The position numbers and the translations under genes are program-made. A stretch of 64,000 bases of DNA, taken from the NCBI GenBank assembly GCA_905221605.1, contig CAJNDS010000337.1, positions 98,999 through 162,998 of the forward strand, read 5' to 3'. This DNA is from Symbiodinium natans (taxonomy: Eukaryota; Sar; Dinophyceae; Suessiales; Symbiodiniaceae). Shown piece by piece: positions 13,130 to 23,690 of this stretch. The notes beneath the pieces were generated by a model. That model worked only from the letters and a program-made list of their open reading frames with translations. It searched no databases and had not been told where the DNA came from. The stretch's first letter is position 1. The number at the start of each line of letters is the position of its first letter.

Positions 13130-14130
13130 AGACATACGATCAGGCGCTCTGCGGCCCTCCCACTCATGGTATGGTACCCCTTCCAGTCGAACTATTTTTC
13201 GGCTCATGCTATAACACACACAAGAGGGGGTACGTGAAGCGAGTGCGCTAGCCTCGGTCATTGATTAAAGATGCATGTGCTTATCACGATCTTCAACCCT
13301 ACATTCATGCTGAGAATGACGAGACACTGACATTGCCATTGCCAACTGACTTAAACTGCATCAAGGCTGAACTGAAATCACGTACACTGAGTTGATTGCT
13401 CTCGCGTGATTACTCACACGATGCTGCGTGTTGACATGGCGGTAGCGGGACACTTCGTGGCTAAAGCCAGTTCGGCCAGTTCATGTTGCTGGGGGTTCAG
13501 GCTGTTTGGGCGGGAGGCAGTGCCTGGAGGCAGCTTCCTCAAGCGACTGGGCACCTACCGGCCAAGCAGGGTGAGATACACCGACTCTGAGGCATCCATG
13601 CACAGGGTCTGCAAACTGAAAGACGAGTTTCGTTTTTTCGGCAGCACACATCTGCCTGGTGCTGGAACTGCCAAACACAGCCCCATGGCACTGCCGGCGC
13701 GATTCATGCGGACTTCAAGCTGGGTTGCTACTTTCCTCGCATCTTCTTCAAGAAAATTGAACCTGGGCTAAGCAAAGCAATTCTGGAATCGGCATGGCAT
13801 GAGGATACATGTATCTTGATTCAAGCAGGCCGTCACAGGTTCACAGCTTCACAGCTTCCACAAATAAATTCGCACGTCTTCTGAACACAAAGAGGGCAGC
13901 ATTCTCCTCTGTACAACACGAACCTCCGCCAAATCACGGCGTCCACCTCTGCCCTGCACGGACGAATCGAATGCCCACAAAAGCAAGCTGTGGTACCAAG
14001 CACCTGTGACTTCATCAAGGCCCATGAAGAAGCTGAAGCTGCCTTCAGTTTTTCTGCATGGCGTGCTCGCGCGTCTTTTTCCTGTTCCTGCAACACGTCA
14101 CTAAAGCTTGTGGGAGGTCGCAGACCCGAG
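13130..14130. other. no clear gene; one possible minus-strand exon
   Basis: A minus-strand stretch at about 13,990-14,095 reads LQEQEKDARARHAEKLKAAS and could be an exon just downstream of the telomere-type array. Otherwise nothing is recognised. Confidence 0.25.
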
Positions 14131-14256
14131 GTTTAGGGTTTAGGGTTTAGGGTTTAGGGTTTAGGGTTTAGGGTTTAGGGTTTAGGGTTTAGGGTTTAGG
14201 GTTTAGGGTTTAGGGTTTAGGGTTTAGGGTTTAGGGTTTAGGGTTTAGGGTTTAGG
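14131..14256 (+). repeat. interstitial telomere-type array (TTTAGGG)18
   Basis: 126 bp, 18 essentially perfect copies of the plant/algal telomere unit, G-rich on the plus strand. Unique sequence continues on both sides, so this is not a chromosome end. It probably lies in an intron or between genes: the minus-strand RING exons are at 14.8-15.1 kb and a possible coiled-coil exon at 14.0 kb. Known sources of such arrays are telomerase-mediated break repair or fusion of ends. Confidence 0.97.
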
Positions 14257-14810
14257 CATCCGTTTCCTACCACACTTGCGTATAGGAATGCTACTTGCAA
14301 ATTACACGTCGAACTGCAAGTCTGTTGATGTCATGCCTGTTCAACGGCTGCAGAGCTCCCCCTCTGTCAGGCGCAAAACAAATTCTTCTGGACCAGATGT
14401 GCGCAGTAAAAACCGCAACCAGTGCAACGCTGATGCTCGCAGTCTTGACAAGATCTTCTGGCATTCGTTCAAGAACAACTTGCTCTGTACTGCATGTCAA
14501 CAGCCTCGCGAGGAGCCTCCTCCTTCTTGTTACCACCCTGTTGGAAAGGAGGGCACAAATGAACATGTGACTGGCAGCTGGCAGGCTGTGCAATGTATAG
14601 CAGCCTTTTTCTTCTCTGCTTGTTTTTCTCGGAAAATCTGAGCGCGACCTTGCAAGCACAAATTATTGTTTCACAAATGCTAGAAACATGAGCACCACGA
14701 GTCATTTCATGCAAAGCCTACTATCACGAGCAGTCGCTTGGCAAACCGACTCGCATCATGCCTGAACTGGGACTCCACATAGTCCTGGCCATGCAGGATC
14801 CACCGACATG

Positions 14811-15145
14811 TAAGCCAAATATGTGGTGAACTCATCCCTCGGCAAAATAACAGTCTCCTGTCTGCAAGCCGGACATTTGCCGTTCATCTGCTCCATGATG
14901 TAATGAACGCAGAACAGGCAAACCTCGCAGACAGTGGAGAAACACTCTTGCTTCAACCTACGAGCGACGAAACCACCGGCAAATGAGCACTAAAATTGCA
15001 TGCACCGAACCCTGACTGACAGGAAGCCGGACCTGGTAATTGCAAGAACAAGGAAAAAAGGATATGTCCGTCTCGTCCATCGGCTGCATGCAAAGGGGGC
15101 ATGAGTCATCCTCCGGGCAAACTCTCGAAATATTGTCTGCGACAA
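14811..15145 (-). CDS. CNOT4-like RING domain, two exons (partial gene)
   Basis: The minus strand encodes a C4C4-type RING close to that of NOT4/CNOT4, the E3 ubiquitin ligase subunit of the CCR4-NOT mRNA-decay complex. Exon 1 ends at 15,033 with SCPLCMQPMDETDISFFPC followed by SCNYQ. A 109-bp GT-AG intron (14,924-15,032) follows. Exon 2 starts at 14,923 with VCLFCVHYIMEQMNGKCPAC, then RQE. The spliced pattern CPLCM-x(9)-FFPC-x-C-x2-Q-x-C-x2-C followed by GKCPAC is diagnostic for the family. The exon 2 end is probably near 14,811. The RRM and zinc-finger parts expected downstream were not found, so the gene is incomplete here or has diverged exons in 11-14.7 kb. Confidence 0.75.
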
Positions 15146-15480
15146 GCCTATGGACAATACGCCTCCTCATCATCATCGCCCATCACCAAGCAACACTGCA
15201 ACTGCAAGTGCTTGGTGATTGGGCACCTCCAATTCTCACAAAGCATACCATCAAACAACCGTGCGCGGTCGGCTATGTGCAGTGAGCACCAAATCTGACC
15301 TACCACCAGTTGGGAAGTGATGCTATGGCGAAATCCATCTTGGATTCGGGCCTTTGCAACAGCGGTCGATGGCAAGACCCCGCATTCGTTCGCCCGCTAA
15401 GCCAAATGCAAGACCTGTAAATACCAAGAATAGCGACAGCGAATGAAGTGATGTATTTGATATACTCGACGCAAGTCCGC

Positions 15481-15568
15481 CACATTTACACGCACATGCA
15501 CACACACACACACACCCGCGCGCGCGCGCACACACGGGCCGCGCGGCCACACACACACACACAACACA

Positions 15569-15570
<2 letters not shown>
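15481..15570. repeat. (CA)n/(CG)n microsatellite
   Basis: Alternating purine-pyrimidine tract (CA, with a CGCGCGCG core), a sequence type able to adopt Z-DNA. Confidence 0.95.
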
Positions 15571-15639
<69 letters not shown>

Positions 15640-15640
15640 G
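15571..15640. repeat. (CAAG)n microsatellite
   Basis: About 17 perfect copies of AAGC/CAAG. It is responsible for apparent SKQASKQA or LACLLACL ORFs. Confidence 0.97.
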
Positions 15641-15924
15641 CGTGCGTACGCCGCAAACACAAATGCAACCTTGAAAAACTGAATGAATCACAAAACAGAA
15701 GCGCTTGTGTCAACCTTTTGATACTTGCACCTGTTCTCATACCTGTTCTCTGCTGTAACCTCGAACGGGCACACATATGCAACAAGTGTCACACGTGTCA
15801 TATGCTCGACCGACGAAGGCACCTGCTCAGATTCGATGTGAAATGACTGGTCAGGAAGCTGGGCGAAGCTTGAGTTCGCTATGTAGGCCACCAAAGAAAC
15901 TGATGACTAGCAGAAGCTGGCCCA

Positions 15925-15947
15925 AACCCTAAACCCTAAACCCTAAA
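15925..15947 (-). repeat. short telomere-type tract (CCCTAAA)3
   Basis: Three units in the orientation opposite to the large array at 14.1 kb. Confidence 0.85.
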
Positions 15948-16130
15948 CTATGAATTTGTCTTGTTCAACGCGAGAAACGAAAGCTCGAAGGCTTTGGCCG
16001 ACTGGACGTCATGCCGTTCCTAGATCCCATGCTGCCGGAACAGCAGCTCATGGGAACTGTGGAAGAAATTTTGCAATGTCAACTAATTCAAGGATGATGG
16101 CCCATCCGTGAACAATCCAATCCACATGCC

Positions 16131-16844
16131 ATGATCCGCGTATTAATCGTATGTGCTAACACTCAGCGATCTGGTTCGATAAAACATCACAAGCACATAG
16201 CTAATTCAAAGCCGTCTGCAAACCAATTGTTCGCACCAATAGTACCCGCAAAACTCTGGAAGCTATTGTTTCTTGCTTTGATACTTCCTATTGTTCATAC
16301 CACGTCTGGGGCGCCCCTTCCCACCCCCAACTTTGACGTGACGTCGTCCCTAAATTCCCTCAACCAAAGTCTCATTCCCATAAATAAAAATGTAGCTCAC
16401 ATGCTCGACGACGAAGAAATCAAGGACCACGGGCCATGGTACCCGACATGCATCTTCCTGCATGAAGCTGCTAGAAGGTGTCCCCCAAACCAACTAACAC
16501 CGCAACAAACCTCTCACCTTAATCGGAGCCTTCACAGCGGGGTGTCCTTGGGCACGTTTTGTCACGCAAAGCCGACGCAAACCCACGCATGGACACCAGA
16601 CAACGTGACACATGACACCTTGACAGGAAGTATGCAGGTATGCAGCTGGGCTAAGCGGCAAGAGGGCCAGTTGATATCCACAATGTGTTTCATGGAAAAC
16701 CGTGGTAATGCCAGCAGCGGCGTTGAGGAGAGAAACACCACAGTCGAGCATCACGGTAGCATGGTAACTGTCCAGAATCAGCTCATAGACACCCCGTTAT
16801 TTTGCACTGCAACTGCTAGCGATTGTAGATCGAGCACTGCCTAG
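16131..16844 (+). CDS. putative secreted or membrane-anchored protein, unknown family
   Basis: A single uninterrupted ORF of 237 codons with an ATG start, in a more A/T-rich stretch than its surroundings. After about 42 mostly polar residues comes a hydrophobic segment (KLWKLLFLALILPIVHTTSG) that could be an internal signal or signal-anchor; an internal Met start is also possible but none lies just before it. The rest contains about seven cysteines and several N-glycosylation sequons (NQS, NRS, NVT, NAS, NTT), as expected for a secretory-pathway ectodomain. No known domain recognised. It could be a complete intronless gene or a gene carried by a repeat. Downstream (17.0-18.4 kb) is repetitive sequence. 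Confidence 0.45.
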   Translation: MIRVLIVCANTQRSGSIKHHKHIANSKPSANQLFAPIVPAKLWKLLFLALILPIVHTTSGAPLPTPNFDVTSSLNSLNQSLIPINKNVAHMLDDEEIKDHGPWYPTCIFLHEAARRCPPNQLTPQQTSHLNRSLHSGVSLGTFCHAKPTQTHAWTPDNVTHDTLTGSMQVCSWAKRQEGQLISTMCFMENRGNASSGVEERNTTVEHHGSMVTVQNQLIDTPLFCTATASDCRSSTA

Positions 16845-17515
16845 GTGCCTCAAGAGAGAAACCCACAATCGAATCTGGCAATACAATACCAGGGTCCACG
16901 ACAAGTGCCCGTGTCCACTGTGAGAGACATGTTGCCTGGATCCAAAGGGGGCGTCCGTCATTTTCGGGGCCTTCAAGGGGTGGCACACACACACACAAGA
17001 ATGCGCCGGCATACCCATGACACTCATGACAGTTGGATTTGCATGGAACTTACGTCCCTTGCGGAAAGTTGGAACACGCCCGCCCTAATTTCGCGCACTC
17101 CCACAGACAGTGCAAATGAGTTCCAACTGTACGCGTTGTGTTTCTCATGTTCCAACTTTGGGTGTTACATTCAGGCACTAATGTGAACGTCGCTTTAATA
17201 AACCCCCCCCAATCTTGTTTTGGTCCCCGGGATTTGGAGGGGTGTAAAAAAAGAGGGCGTGTCAATAATCCCGTCCCCCCCCCACCCCCCCTAGCCGAAA
17301 TGATTATTGCCACCCCTTAATATTATTGTCATTTTGGAGGCCCGTAAGGGGGTACCCTTTCCGGACTTGTTTTCGAGCTCCGGCGGATAAGGATTTTAGT
17401 AACGAAACCTTGCTTTCAGACCTTTGGCGGCTTCCTGAATTCCAGGACCCGAAGGCTGAAGTCTTAAGTTTAAGGGATTCTTATCTGAAGCCTTAGAGGA
17501 ACACCTGCTTCTTTG

Positions 17516-17705
17516 AAGAAACAGGCCTGAAGCAGCAGCTTCTCGCAGCTCTGGAGCTGCAGCAATTTCAAAAGACACAGGCCTGAAGCAGCAGCTTCTC
17601 GCTCTGGAGCTGCAGCAATCTCAAAAGGCACCTGCTTCGCTGAAGAAACAAGCCTGAAGCAGCAGTTTCTCGCAGCTCTGGAGCTGCTTCTCTAAAGACT
17701 GAGCC
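17516..17705. repeat. imperfect 55-72 bp tandem repeat, three units
   Basis: Units begin near 17,523, 17,578 and 17,650 and share GCCTGAAGCAGCAG and CTCTGGAGCTGC. Both motifs contain small palindromes (GCAGCTC/GAGCTGC), so each unit may form a hairpin. Confidence 0.75.
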
Positions 17706-18094
17706 TCGGAGCTCTTCCAAGCCAGCTCAGTTGGAAAGTCTTCTCTGCAATGGAACTCTTAAGCCATTTTCAGAAAAATTTTCGATTCCTGGCCAAATTT
17801 TACCTTTGTCACCCATTATTATTTTCACCGGACCCCCCTATATGGACTTGTTTGCACACATCAGCCCGAAAACCCCGTAGTGGAAAGTAGTCTTGGGCTG
17901 GGGCCCTCTGGCCGGCGAATATTACTATTACCACCCCATTTATAAATGTGATGTTTACATTATTCAGGCGCATGAAAAACAAATCGTCCTGAGGGACATG
18001 AGCAAGCATGTAAGGCACATGGAAGCCGACAAAACACACAAAAGACGGGACTTGTTCAAAGGACTGCTTGCGTTTTGGAAAGTTCTTTCAAAGG

Positions 18095-18180
18095 GGAGAC
18101 AGGGAGAGGGAGGGGAGAGGGGGAGGGGAGAGGGAGAGGGGGGAGAGGGAGAGGGGAGGGAAGGGGAGGGGAGGGGACGT
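18095..18180. repeat. GGGAGA-rich polypurine tract
   Basis: About 85 bp of GGGAGAGGGA-type sequence on the plus strand; possible triplex or quadruplex former. Confidence 0.85.
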
Positions 18181-18530
18181 GGAACCTACTTCTCTACAAA
18201 AAGCCAAAAGTCATGCACATGATGTGGGCTGCCCTCAACATCCAAACGTTAAAGTTGGAACGTGGCCATCCAAACCTTAAAGTTGGAACGCGGCCAAAAA
18301 GTGGAACATGCTCCTGTGCGTGCGTTCCAACTTTCTGGCTTTCACTGTAGAGCTTTGCCCATAGTGAAGATTACCAAGCACTCTCGCGCCATACCAGACT
18401 TTTTTTACCATGCTTTGTCAACAGTGTCTGCGGGTTCTATCAGCAGTTGAGACGCCAATCCGTTTGGAGCATTGGCATCTTTGCACCCACAAGGAATATA
18501 CAGCAACAAACAGAAAGTTCCTGACCTGTA

Positions 18531-21500
18531 CTACACGCTTGCCGTCGCAGTCGCTCCTCCGGTTTGAGCACCCAGGAAGCAGGTCAGGCACTTGTAGAAA
18601 GAGATCCCTGATCCGCCGCAACGAGCGTACCAGAAACCAAATACCACCATTACCATGAAAGCGGCCACAGCGCCCGCTATGCCGGCCACGGCTTCGATGC
18701 TTATCTGAGCTGAGGGATGACTAGACAGTGGAGGTTGGTGTGCACAGACATGCTGTATATAGGGGCCAAGAAACTTAACCCACACTTGCCAGTGCATGCC
18801 GAATTGCTTCGGTTCCATCGTCGTCTTCTGTGATATCCACGTGGGCGCCGACGAGGTCCGGGAAGGTGCTCACGGTGCTGGTAGAGGTGCTGGTCACAGA
18901 GGAGCTCGTGCCCGATGTGGTCCAGGTGCTGCTGCTGGTAGTGGTTCTTGTGCTAGCCGTGCTGCTGGTTGCTGTGCTCGCGGTCTTCGTGGATGTGGTC
19001 CCTGTGGATGTGGTCCTCGTGCTACTTGACATTGTCAAACTCGTCGTGGTGACCGTGAAGCATGGATCCTCCGGCACTCCAGACGAGATGCGATGTGCCA
19101 CGGCACTCGAGTTGCCACCTAAGCTCTTAACGTTTTCGAACTGACTTATCTGAAAGTTTGATCAGCTTGCGCCTGTAAGATCTGTAAGCTTTCAAGTGTG
19201 AGCTACACTGCTACGCCGCCACAGGTCGGTGCCTTGGCTTCACACGCAGCTTCTTCACACACACTCCCACTGCTGCCCTACACCCTGCAAACCCTAAACC
19301 CCAAACCCAACACCCAAAGCTGCGTATGTATATTTAAACCTTGCCTTAATGTCATCTGTCGGCAATGCCACTCGCAAGGTCCAACATGTCGTCGGCAGGG
19401 CAGAGTGCCGGTTATCCGGTGCTTTAATTTCTGTCCCAGCTATATAACCGACCCGAATCTCCGCTACGGGTGGGGGGCGGGTGGGGGAGGGGGTTGGGGG
19501 GTTGGGGGGGGGGAGGAGGGTGGGGTGTGGGGCCTGTCGCCCGGGACAGCGTGGGGTGGGTGTACGAGTCGCCTCAGTCGGGCCATTTCTGGATTCTTGC
19601 AAAGCACCGGCGGGGAGGGCGGGGAGGGCTGAGTTGCGCAACTTTCACTGCTGCGGTGCAAACCCGAAACGAGTGCTGTGCGCGGTCGACTCCGTATAGT
19701 ATGTGCCCAACGACTGCATTCATGAAATCTGTCGCATGGACCTGGTGGCATTGCCTATCAAATGAGGTCTCCACCCCTGTCAGACCTTCCCCACGTGACC
19801 ACGCTACTGTCCACCTTTCGAGCTGCAAAGGCATGTGCCGTGACAGCCATAAAGTCCACGCCTGAGGCTAGATCTGCTGCTACCTCGCTCGAATCACCGC
19901 CATCTTGGCTGTCTCCCCAAGTAACGACGCTTCCATCGTCCTTGAGAGCAGCGAAGGCTTCGCCGGCAGCCCTGATCCGTATCACACCGGACGAAAGCTG
20001 ACTGGCAACTGCACTGGAGTCGCCGCCGTGAGTAGTCTTGCCCCATGTTCTGACTGAACCATCTGCTTTGAGTGCTGCGAAAGCACCAGCGGACGCGTAG
20101 ACTGCCACAACTCCTGAGGACAGGTCGCCTGACACAGCGCTGGAATCTGCCTCACTGTTCCTTCCCCAGGTTATTACACTACCATTCAGCATTCTCGCTG
20201 CAAACCCCGTCAGGCTAGCAACCACGTAGTCTACTCCAGCTGCAAGGTCTGCGGTCGGGGATGGTATGTCTTGCTCTATCCCAAAACTCACGACACTCCC
20301 GTCCTGCTTCTTGCAGGCGCATAGACTGACAGTCAGCATGTGACAAGCCTCCGTTCCGGACAGATCCACCACATAATTTTGGGAAACGCAACCTTGCCCC
20401 CATGTGAACACACTGCCGTCATCCTTCACGGCCCACCACGCGTTGCGTAAGTTGTGTAAGTTGTGGAAGGCATGAACGCTGACCACCCCGGACGTGACCG
20501 CACTGAGTGGTGCATGGGGTCGAAGACCCCATGTAACCACGCTCCCGTCGGCCTTCAGTGCTGCGAATCCATTGCCGGAGGGGATGAGGGAGACGACTCC
20601 GGACGTCAGGTTGCTTCTCACATCCTCTTACTGGCTGAGTTGGGCTTATGGCGATTTTCGAGTTCCCGAAAAGGTTAAGACTGGTAATTAAAGCGGTTAC
20701 CTACTCGGCTTCCCAGATCCTCGTAGTCTTGGAAGATGCCCCAGCCGACAACACTGCCATCGATCTTGAGCGCTGCCATAGACCACCTCTCGGAATTGGG
20801 GGGGGGGTTGGTGCCAGGCGGGGGGGCGGGGGGGAGGGGGGTTAAGGTTTAGGGCTTAGGGCTTCGGGTTTAGGGTTTAGGGCTTCAGGCTTAGGATTTA
20901 GGGGCCGGCAATCCTATCACGTATACCTCGGTTTGCTTTCTTTGAATCCCTACCCCCCCCCCCCCCCCCCCGCACCCGATTCGTGCAATCCACCTGATAT
21001 TCGCCCTGCCTTTTGACGCCCATTTCGAATTAGGAGGGGATCTGGGCCGGGGCTCAAACCGATGTTTGTGGAAACCTGTTGGCGGATATAATTCTCAGTG
21101 TGCCTCTTGTTCTTCTCTATTCTGGGAAGCCACTGGGGCTGCAAGTTCTTGGTGTGGATTAAGGGTAATCCCTGGGCACATGTTACTTATACTTGGGCCC
21201 GTGGTGTATATTCCCCAAATAAAGCCTCAAGCACAAGCCCTTAATCAGCCTTCAAGGGAATATGGGCCCCTTACACCCCCCCCCCCCCCCACCCCACCCG
21301 CATATGCTATGGCCTTTGTCTACATTCCAGGCTGCTAGCCTTATCCGGTGCACCCAAGAAAGATCGCCCGGTACATACGGGTTTCCGGTTACTCTGGGGG
21401 TTTAGGTGAGTTCAAGTTTCAACACCTACAGGGACTTCCTGCCTTATCGTCAGTTGGAGAATCATGCAGTGAACCATGCAGTCGACATACATTCCGCGCC

Positions 21501-21935
21501 GCCCTAAGAGTTTCGCGTTTGGGGTTTAGGGTGTAGGGTCCTTTCATCAAACTGAATAAGCATGTTTTTGCAAACCTGCCTGGTTCCAAAGACTTTGTCA
21601 ACTCCGGATGACAGGAAGCTTGCAACCGCACTGGAGTCACCGCCCCTACCACTGTTCCCCCAGGTGATCACACTGCCATCCATCATCTTCGCCGCAAAGG
21701 CCTCGGCGCCTGCAGCGATGTGCACAACTCCACGCGAAAGATTTGAAGCAACTCCGCTTGAGTCGCCGCCATAGGTGCTGTGTCCCCATGTGATCACTTC
21801 ACCATCTTCCTTCTGCGCCGCAAAGGCGCCCATGTACGTAGAGGCAATGACGGATACCGTGCATGAACCGACGGCACCCACGTAGAGAGCCAGCCAAACA
21901 CTGGCAAGAACCGGGAAGCGCGTGGCGGAAGCCAT
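18531..21935 (-). CDS. RCC1-like repeat type I membrane protein (five exons, 598 aa)
   Basis: Reconstructed minus-strand gene: exons 21,580-21,935, 20,705-20,786, 19,775-20,624, 18,784-19,118 and 18,531-18,704. The exons sum to 1,797 nt (598 codons plus stop), and the phases agree at every junction. Intron 1 uses a GC donor (AG|GCAGGT); the others use GT-AG. The protein starts with a signal peptide (MASATRFPVLASVWLALYVG). About ten repeats of 35-37 residues follow, with the pattern SGV-x(10)-AFAALKxDGSVVTWG-x(6)-GGDSSAV, related to RCC1/beta-propeller repeats. Next come a Thr/Ser-rich, probably O-glycosylated stalk of about 60 residues and a transmembrane helix (AVAAFMVMVVFGFWYA). The tail of about 35 residues includes CLTCFLGAQ and ends at a TAG. 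The ectodomain probably forms a propeller facing outside or a lumen. Ligand unknown. Chromatin or GEF functions of classical RCC1 are unlikely given the signal peptide. Confidence 0.85.
19119..19774 (-). other. intron 3 of the RCC1-like gene, with a G-rich tract
   Basis: 656-bp GT-AG intron. It carries a nearly continuous G tract at about 19,468-19,540 on the plus strand and a short CCCTAAACCCC segment at about 19,290. Confidence 0.75.
20787..21579 (-). other. GC-AG intron 1 of the RCC1-like gene
   Basis: 793-bp intron starting with GCAGGT and ending in GAGAG. GC is the only donor nearby that restores both the frame and the 14-residue spacing of the repeat across the junction. It contains degenerate TTTAGGG repeats (20,845-20,905), a run of about 18 C (20,952-20,970) and another C run at 21,277-21,290. 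Confidence 0.75.
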
Positions 21936-22030
21936 GGCAGGGTCCAGTTAAAACCACTGAGAAGATCTTTTCAGCCAGCTGATCTGAGGGGTACAAGGAC
22001 GTAGCAAATCTTCGAATCATCCCGCGCTGG
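21936..22030. promoter_or_regulatory. possible bidirectional promoter interval
   Basis: The RCC1-like gene starts leftwards at 21,935 and a coding fragment starts rightwards at about 22,004. The small interval could hold two divergent promoters. No TATA-like or TTTT element stands out, so this rests on gene arrangement only. Confidence 0.25.
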
Positions 22031-22346
22031 AAAAGTTGGAAAGCCAAAAGCAAAGGCAGCGCCAGAGTTCCTGAAGAGAAAAGCTGCAGAAATGGAGAAG
22101 ACCAAAGGAGGAGAAAAAAACAAGCCAAAAGGAGGAGGAAAGAACAAGGAGATCAAGTGGTCGTTTAGCGAAAAGCGCCGCGAACTTGAGGATTCTGGAG
22201 TTGAGAAGGGTTATTTGTGGAAGAAAGGTGGAAAGGGAAATGACCCTTACCGGTACTCGAAAGGTACCGAGGAAGAGTACGAGAAGCAGTGGAGAATGGA
22301 TTTGGAAAAGATGATGAAAAAGGAAGCCAGGTTGAGTATAACCTGA
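22004..22346 (+). CDS. basic charged protein fragment, C-terminal exon
   Basis: The plus-strand frame opens after TAG at about 22,001-22,003 (a possible AG acceptor) and runs to a TGA at 22,344-22,346. It is rich in Lys, Glu and Gly (PKAKAAPEFLKRKAAEMEK, then a KGGEKNKPKGGG linker) and has a more structured tail (EIKWSFSEKRRELEDSGVEK, then WKKGGKGNDPYRYSKGTEEE). Only the terminal exon is visible; there is no certain start codon. The unrelated long minus-strand ORF across this interval is compositional and runs into the satellite next door. The family is not recognised; the motif looks like a small nucleic-acid-binding or scaffold protein, but this is a guess. Confidence 0.4.
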
Positions 22347-22454
22347 GTGTTTGTGACTATTGTTCCCAACGTGGTCACAAGTGAAGGCGGCGGTGAAGAA
22401 CAAGTCAGGGTTTGGGCGCTCGATAAAGTGGAGTAAGTTTCTTAGGTAAAAGTC

Positions 22455-23225
22455 AGAGTGTTTTTTTTTTTGCTGTGCCGGCTTTTCTGCTCTGGGGGCC
22501 TTGTGCCTTTTTTTTGCTGTGGGGGCCTTCTGCGTTTTTTCTGCTGTGGAGGCCTTGTGCGTTTTCTTTTTGCTGTGGAAGCCTTGCGCGTGTTTTTTTT
22601 TTTGCTGTGGAGGCCTTGCGCGGTTTGTTTTTTGCTGTGGAGGCCTTGTGCCTTTTTTTTGCTGTGGAGGCCTTGAGCGTGTTTTTTTGTTGCTGTGGAG
22701 GCCTTGAGCGTGTTTTTTTTGCTGTGGAGGCCTTGCGGGTTTCTTTTTTGCTGTGGAGGCCTTGTGCGTTTTTTTTGTTTTGCTGTGGAGGCCTTGCGCG
22801 TTTTTTTGCTGTGGAGGCCTTGCGCGGTTTTTTTTGCTGTGGAGGCCTTGCGCGTTTTTTTTTGGCTGTGGAGGCCTTGCGCGGTTTCTTTTTTGCTGTG
22901 GAGGCCTTGTGCGTTTTTTTTTGGCTGTGGAGGCCTTGCGCGTTTTTGTTTTTGCAGGCCTTGTGTGTTTTTTGTTGCTGTGGAGGCCTTGCGCTTTTTT
23001 TTGCTGTAGGCTTGTGGGTTTTTTTTGCTGTAGGGGCGTTGTGTTTTTTTTTGCTGTGGAGGCCTTGCGCGTTTTTTTTGTTTTGCTGTGGAGGCCTTGC
23101 GCGCTTTTTTGCTGTGGAGGTCTGCGCTTTTTTTCTGTGCTGTGGAGGCCTTGCACATTTTTTTGCTGTGGAGGCCTTGCGCGTTTTTTTTTGTGCTGTG
23201 GAGGCCTTGCTCGTTTTTTCGCTTG
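22455..23225 (+). repeat. satellite A: poly-T plus GCTGTGGAGGCCTTGCGCG, about 28 units
   Basis: Tandem array with units of about 25-32 bp: a T run of 5-12 followed by GCTGTGGAGGCCTTGCGCG with minor variation. Unit length varies mostly in the T run. It creates long artificial ORFs in all frames. The core contains the palindrome AGGCCT. The same core occurs in the array at 29.9-31.15 kb. Confidence 0.95.
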
Positions 23226-23249
23226 AAGCACGCTTTTTAGGGCTCGTTT

Positions 23250-23392
23250 CGGGCTTAGGGTTTAGGGTTTAGGGTTCAGGGTTCAGGGCTCAGGGTTTAA
23301 TGGTTTAGGGTTTAGGGTGTAGGGTTTAGGGTTCAAGGGTTTAAGGGTTTAAGGGCTTTGGGTTCTAGGGTTCAGGGTTCAGGGTTTAGGTT
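23250..23392 (+). repeat. degenerate telomere-like tract
   Basis: Mixture of GGTTTAGGG, GGTTCAGGG and GGTTTAAGGG words next to satellite A. Confidence 0.85.
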
Positions 23393-23419
23393 TTTTTTTC
23401 TGTGGAGGCCTTGCGCCTT

Positions 23420-23690
23420 CTTTTTTTGTTGCGCAGCCCCCCCATTTTGCAAACAACCATGCTCGTACGATGGGTTTCAACAATAGGCAGCGTGGGTGGT
23501 GGGGGGGGTTGGGGGGGGTGGGTGGGGGGGTGGGTGGGGGGGGGTGGTGTTGTGTGGGGGGGGGGGGTGGGGGGGGTGTGGGGGGGGGGGGGGTGGGTGG
23601 GTGGGGTTGGGGGTGGGGGGTGGGGGGGGGTGGGGTGGTGGGGCGCAGCCCCCCCCCATTTGCAAACACCCTGCTCACATGATGGGTGTC
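23420..23690 (+). repeat. GC-hairpin satellite unit interrupted by a G-rich tract
   Basis: Begins with GCGCAGCCCCCCCATTTTGC and the TGCTCGTACGATGGGTTTCA element, then about 150 bp of nearly pure G with single T (23,492-23,640), then GCGCAGCCCCCCCCC again. It borders copy 1 of the segmental duplication. Strong quadruplex potential. Confidence 0.85.

Larger units (their letters stand above)
16845..18530. other. repeat-rich stretch without clear genes
   Basis: Holds C-runs (17,207; 17,274-17,295), three imperfect 55-72 bp tandem units at 17,516-17,705 (each with GCCTGAAGCAGCAG followed by CTCTGGAGCTGC), a GGGAGA-rich purine tract at 18,095-18,180 and a duplicated 28-bp segment at 18,240-18,295 (AAAGTTGGAACG). 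No supported gene. Confidence 0.6.

Noticed and set aside
22017-23231. 404-codon minus-strand ORF with RPPQQKK/GLHSKK repeats
   Set aside because: It is satellite A read as protein, continuing into the antisense of a better plus-strand coding fragment; other frames are equally open.
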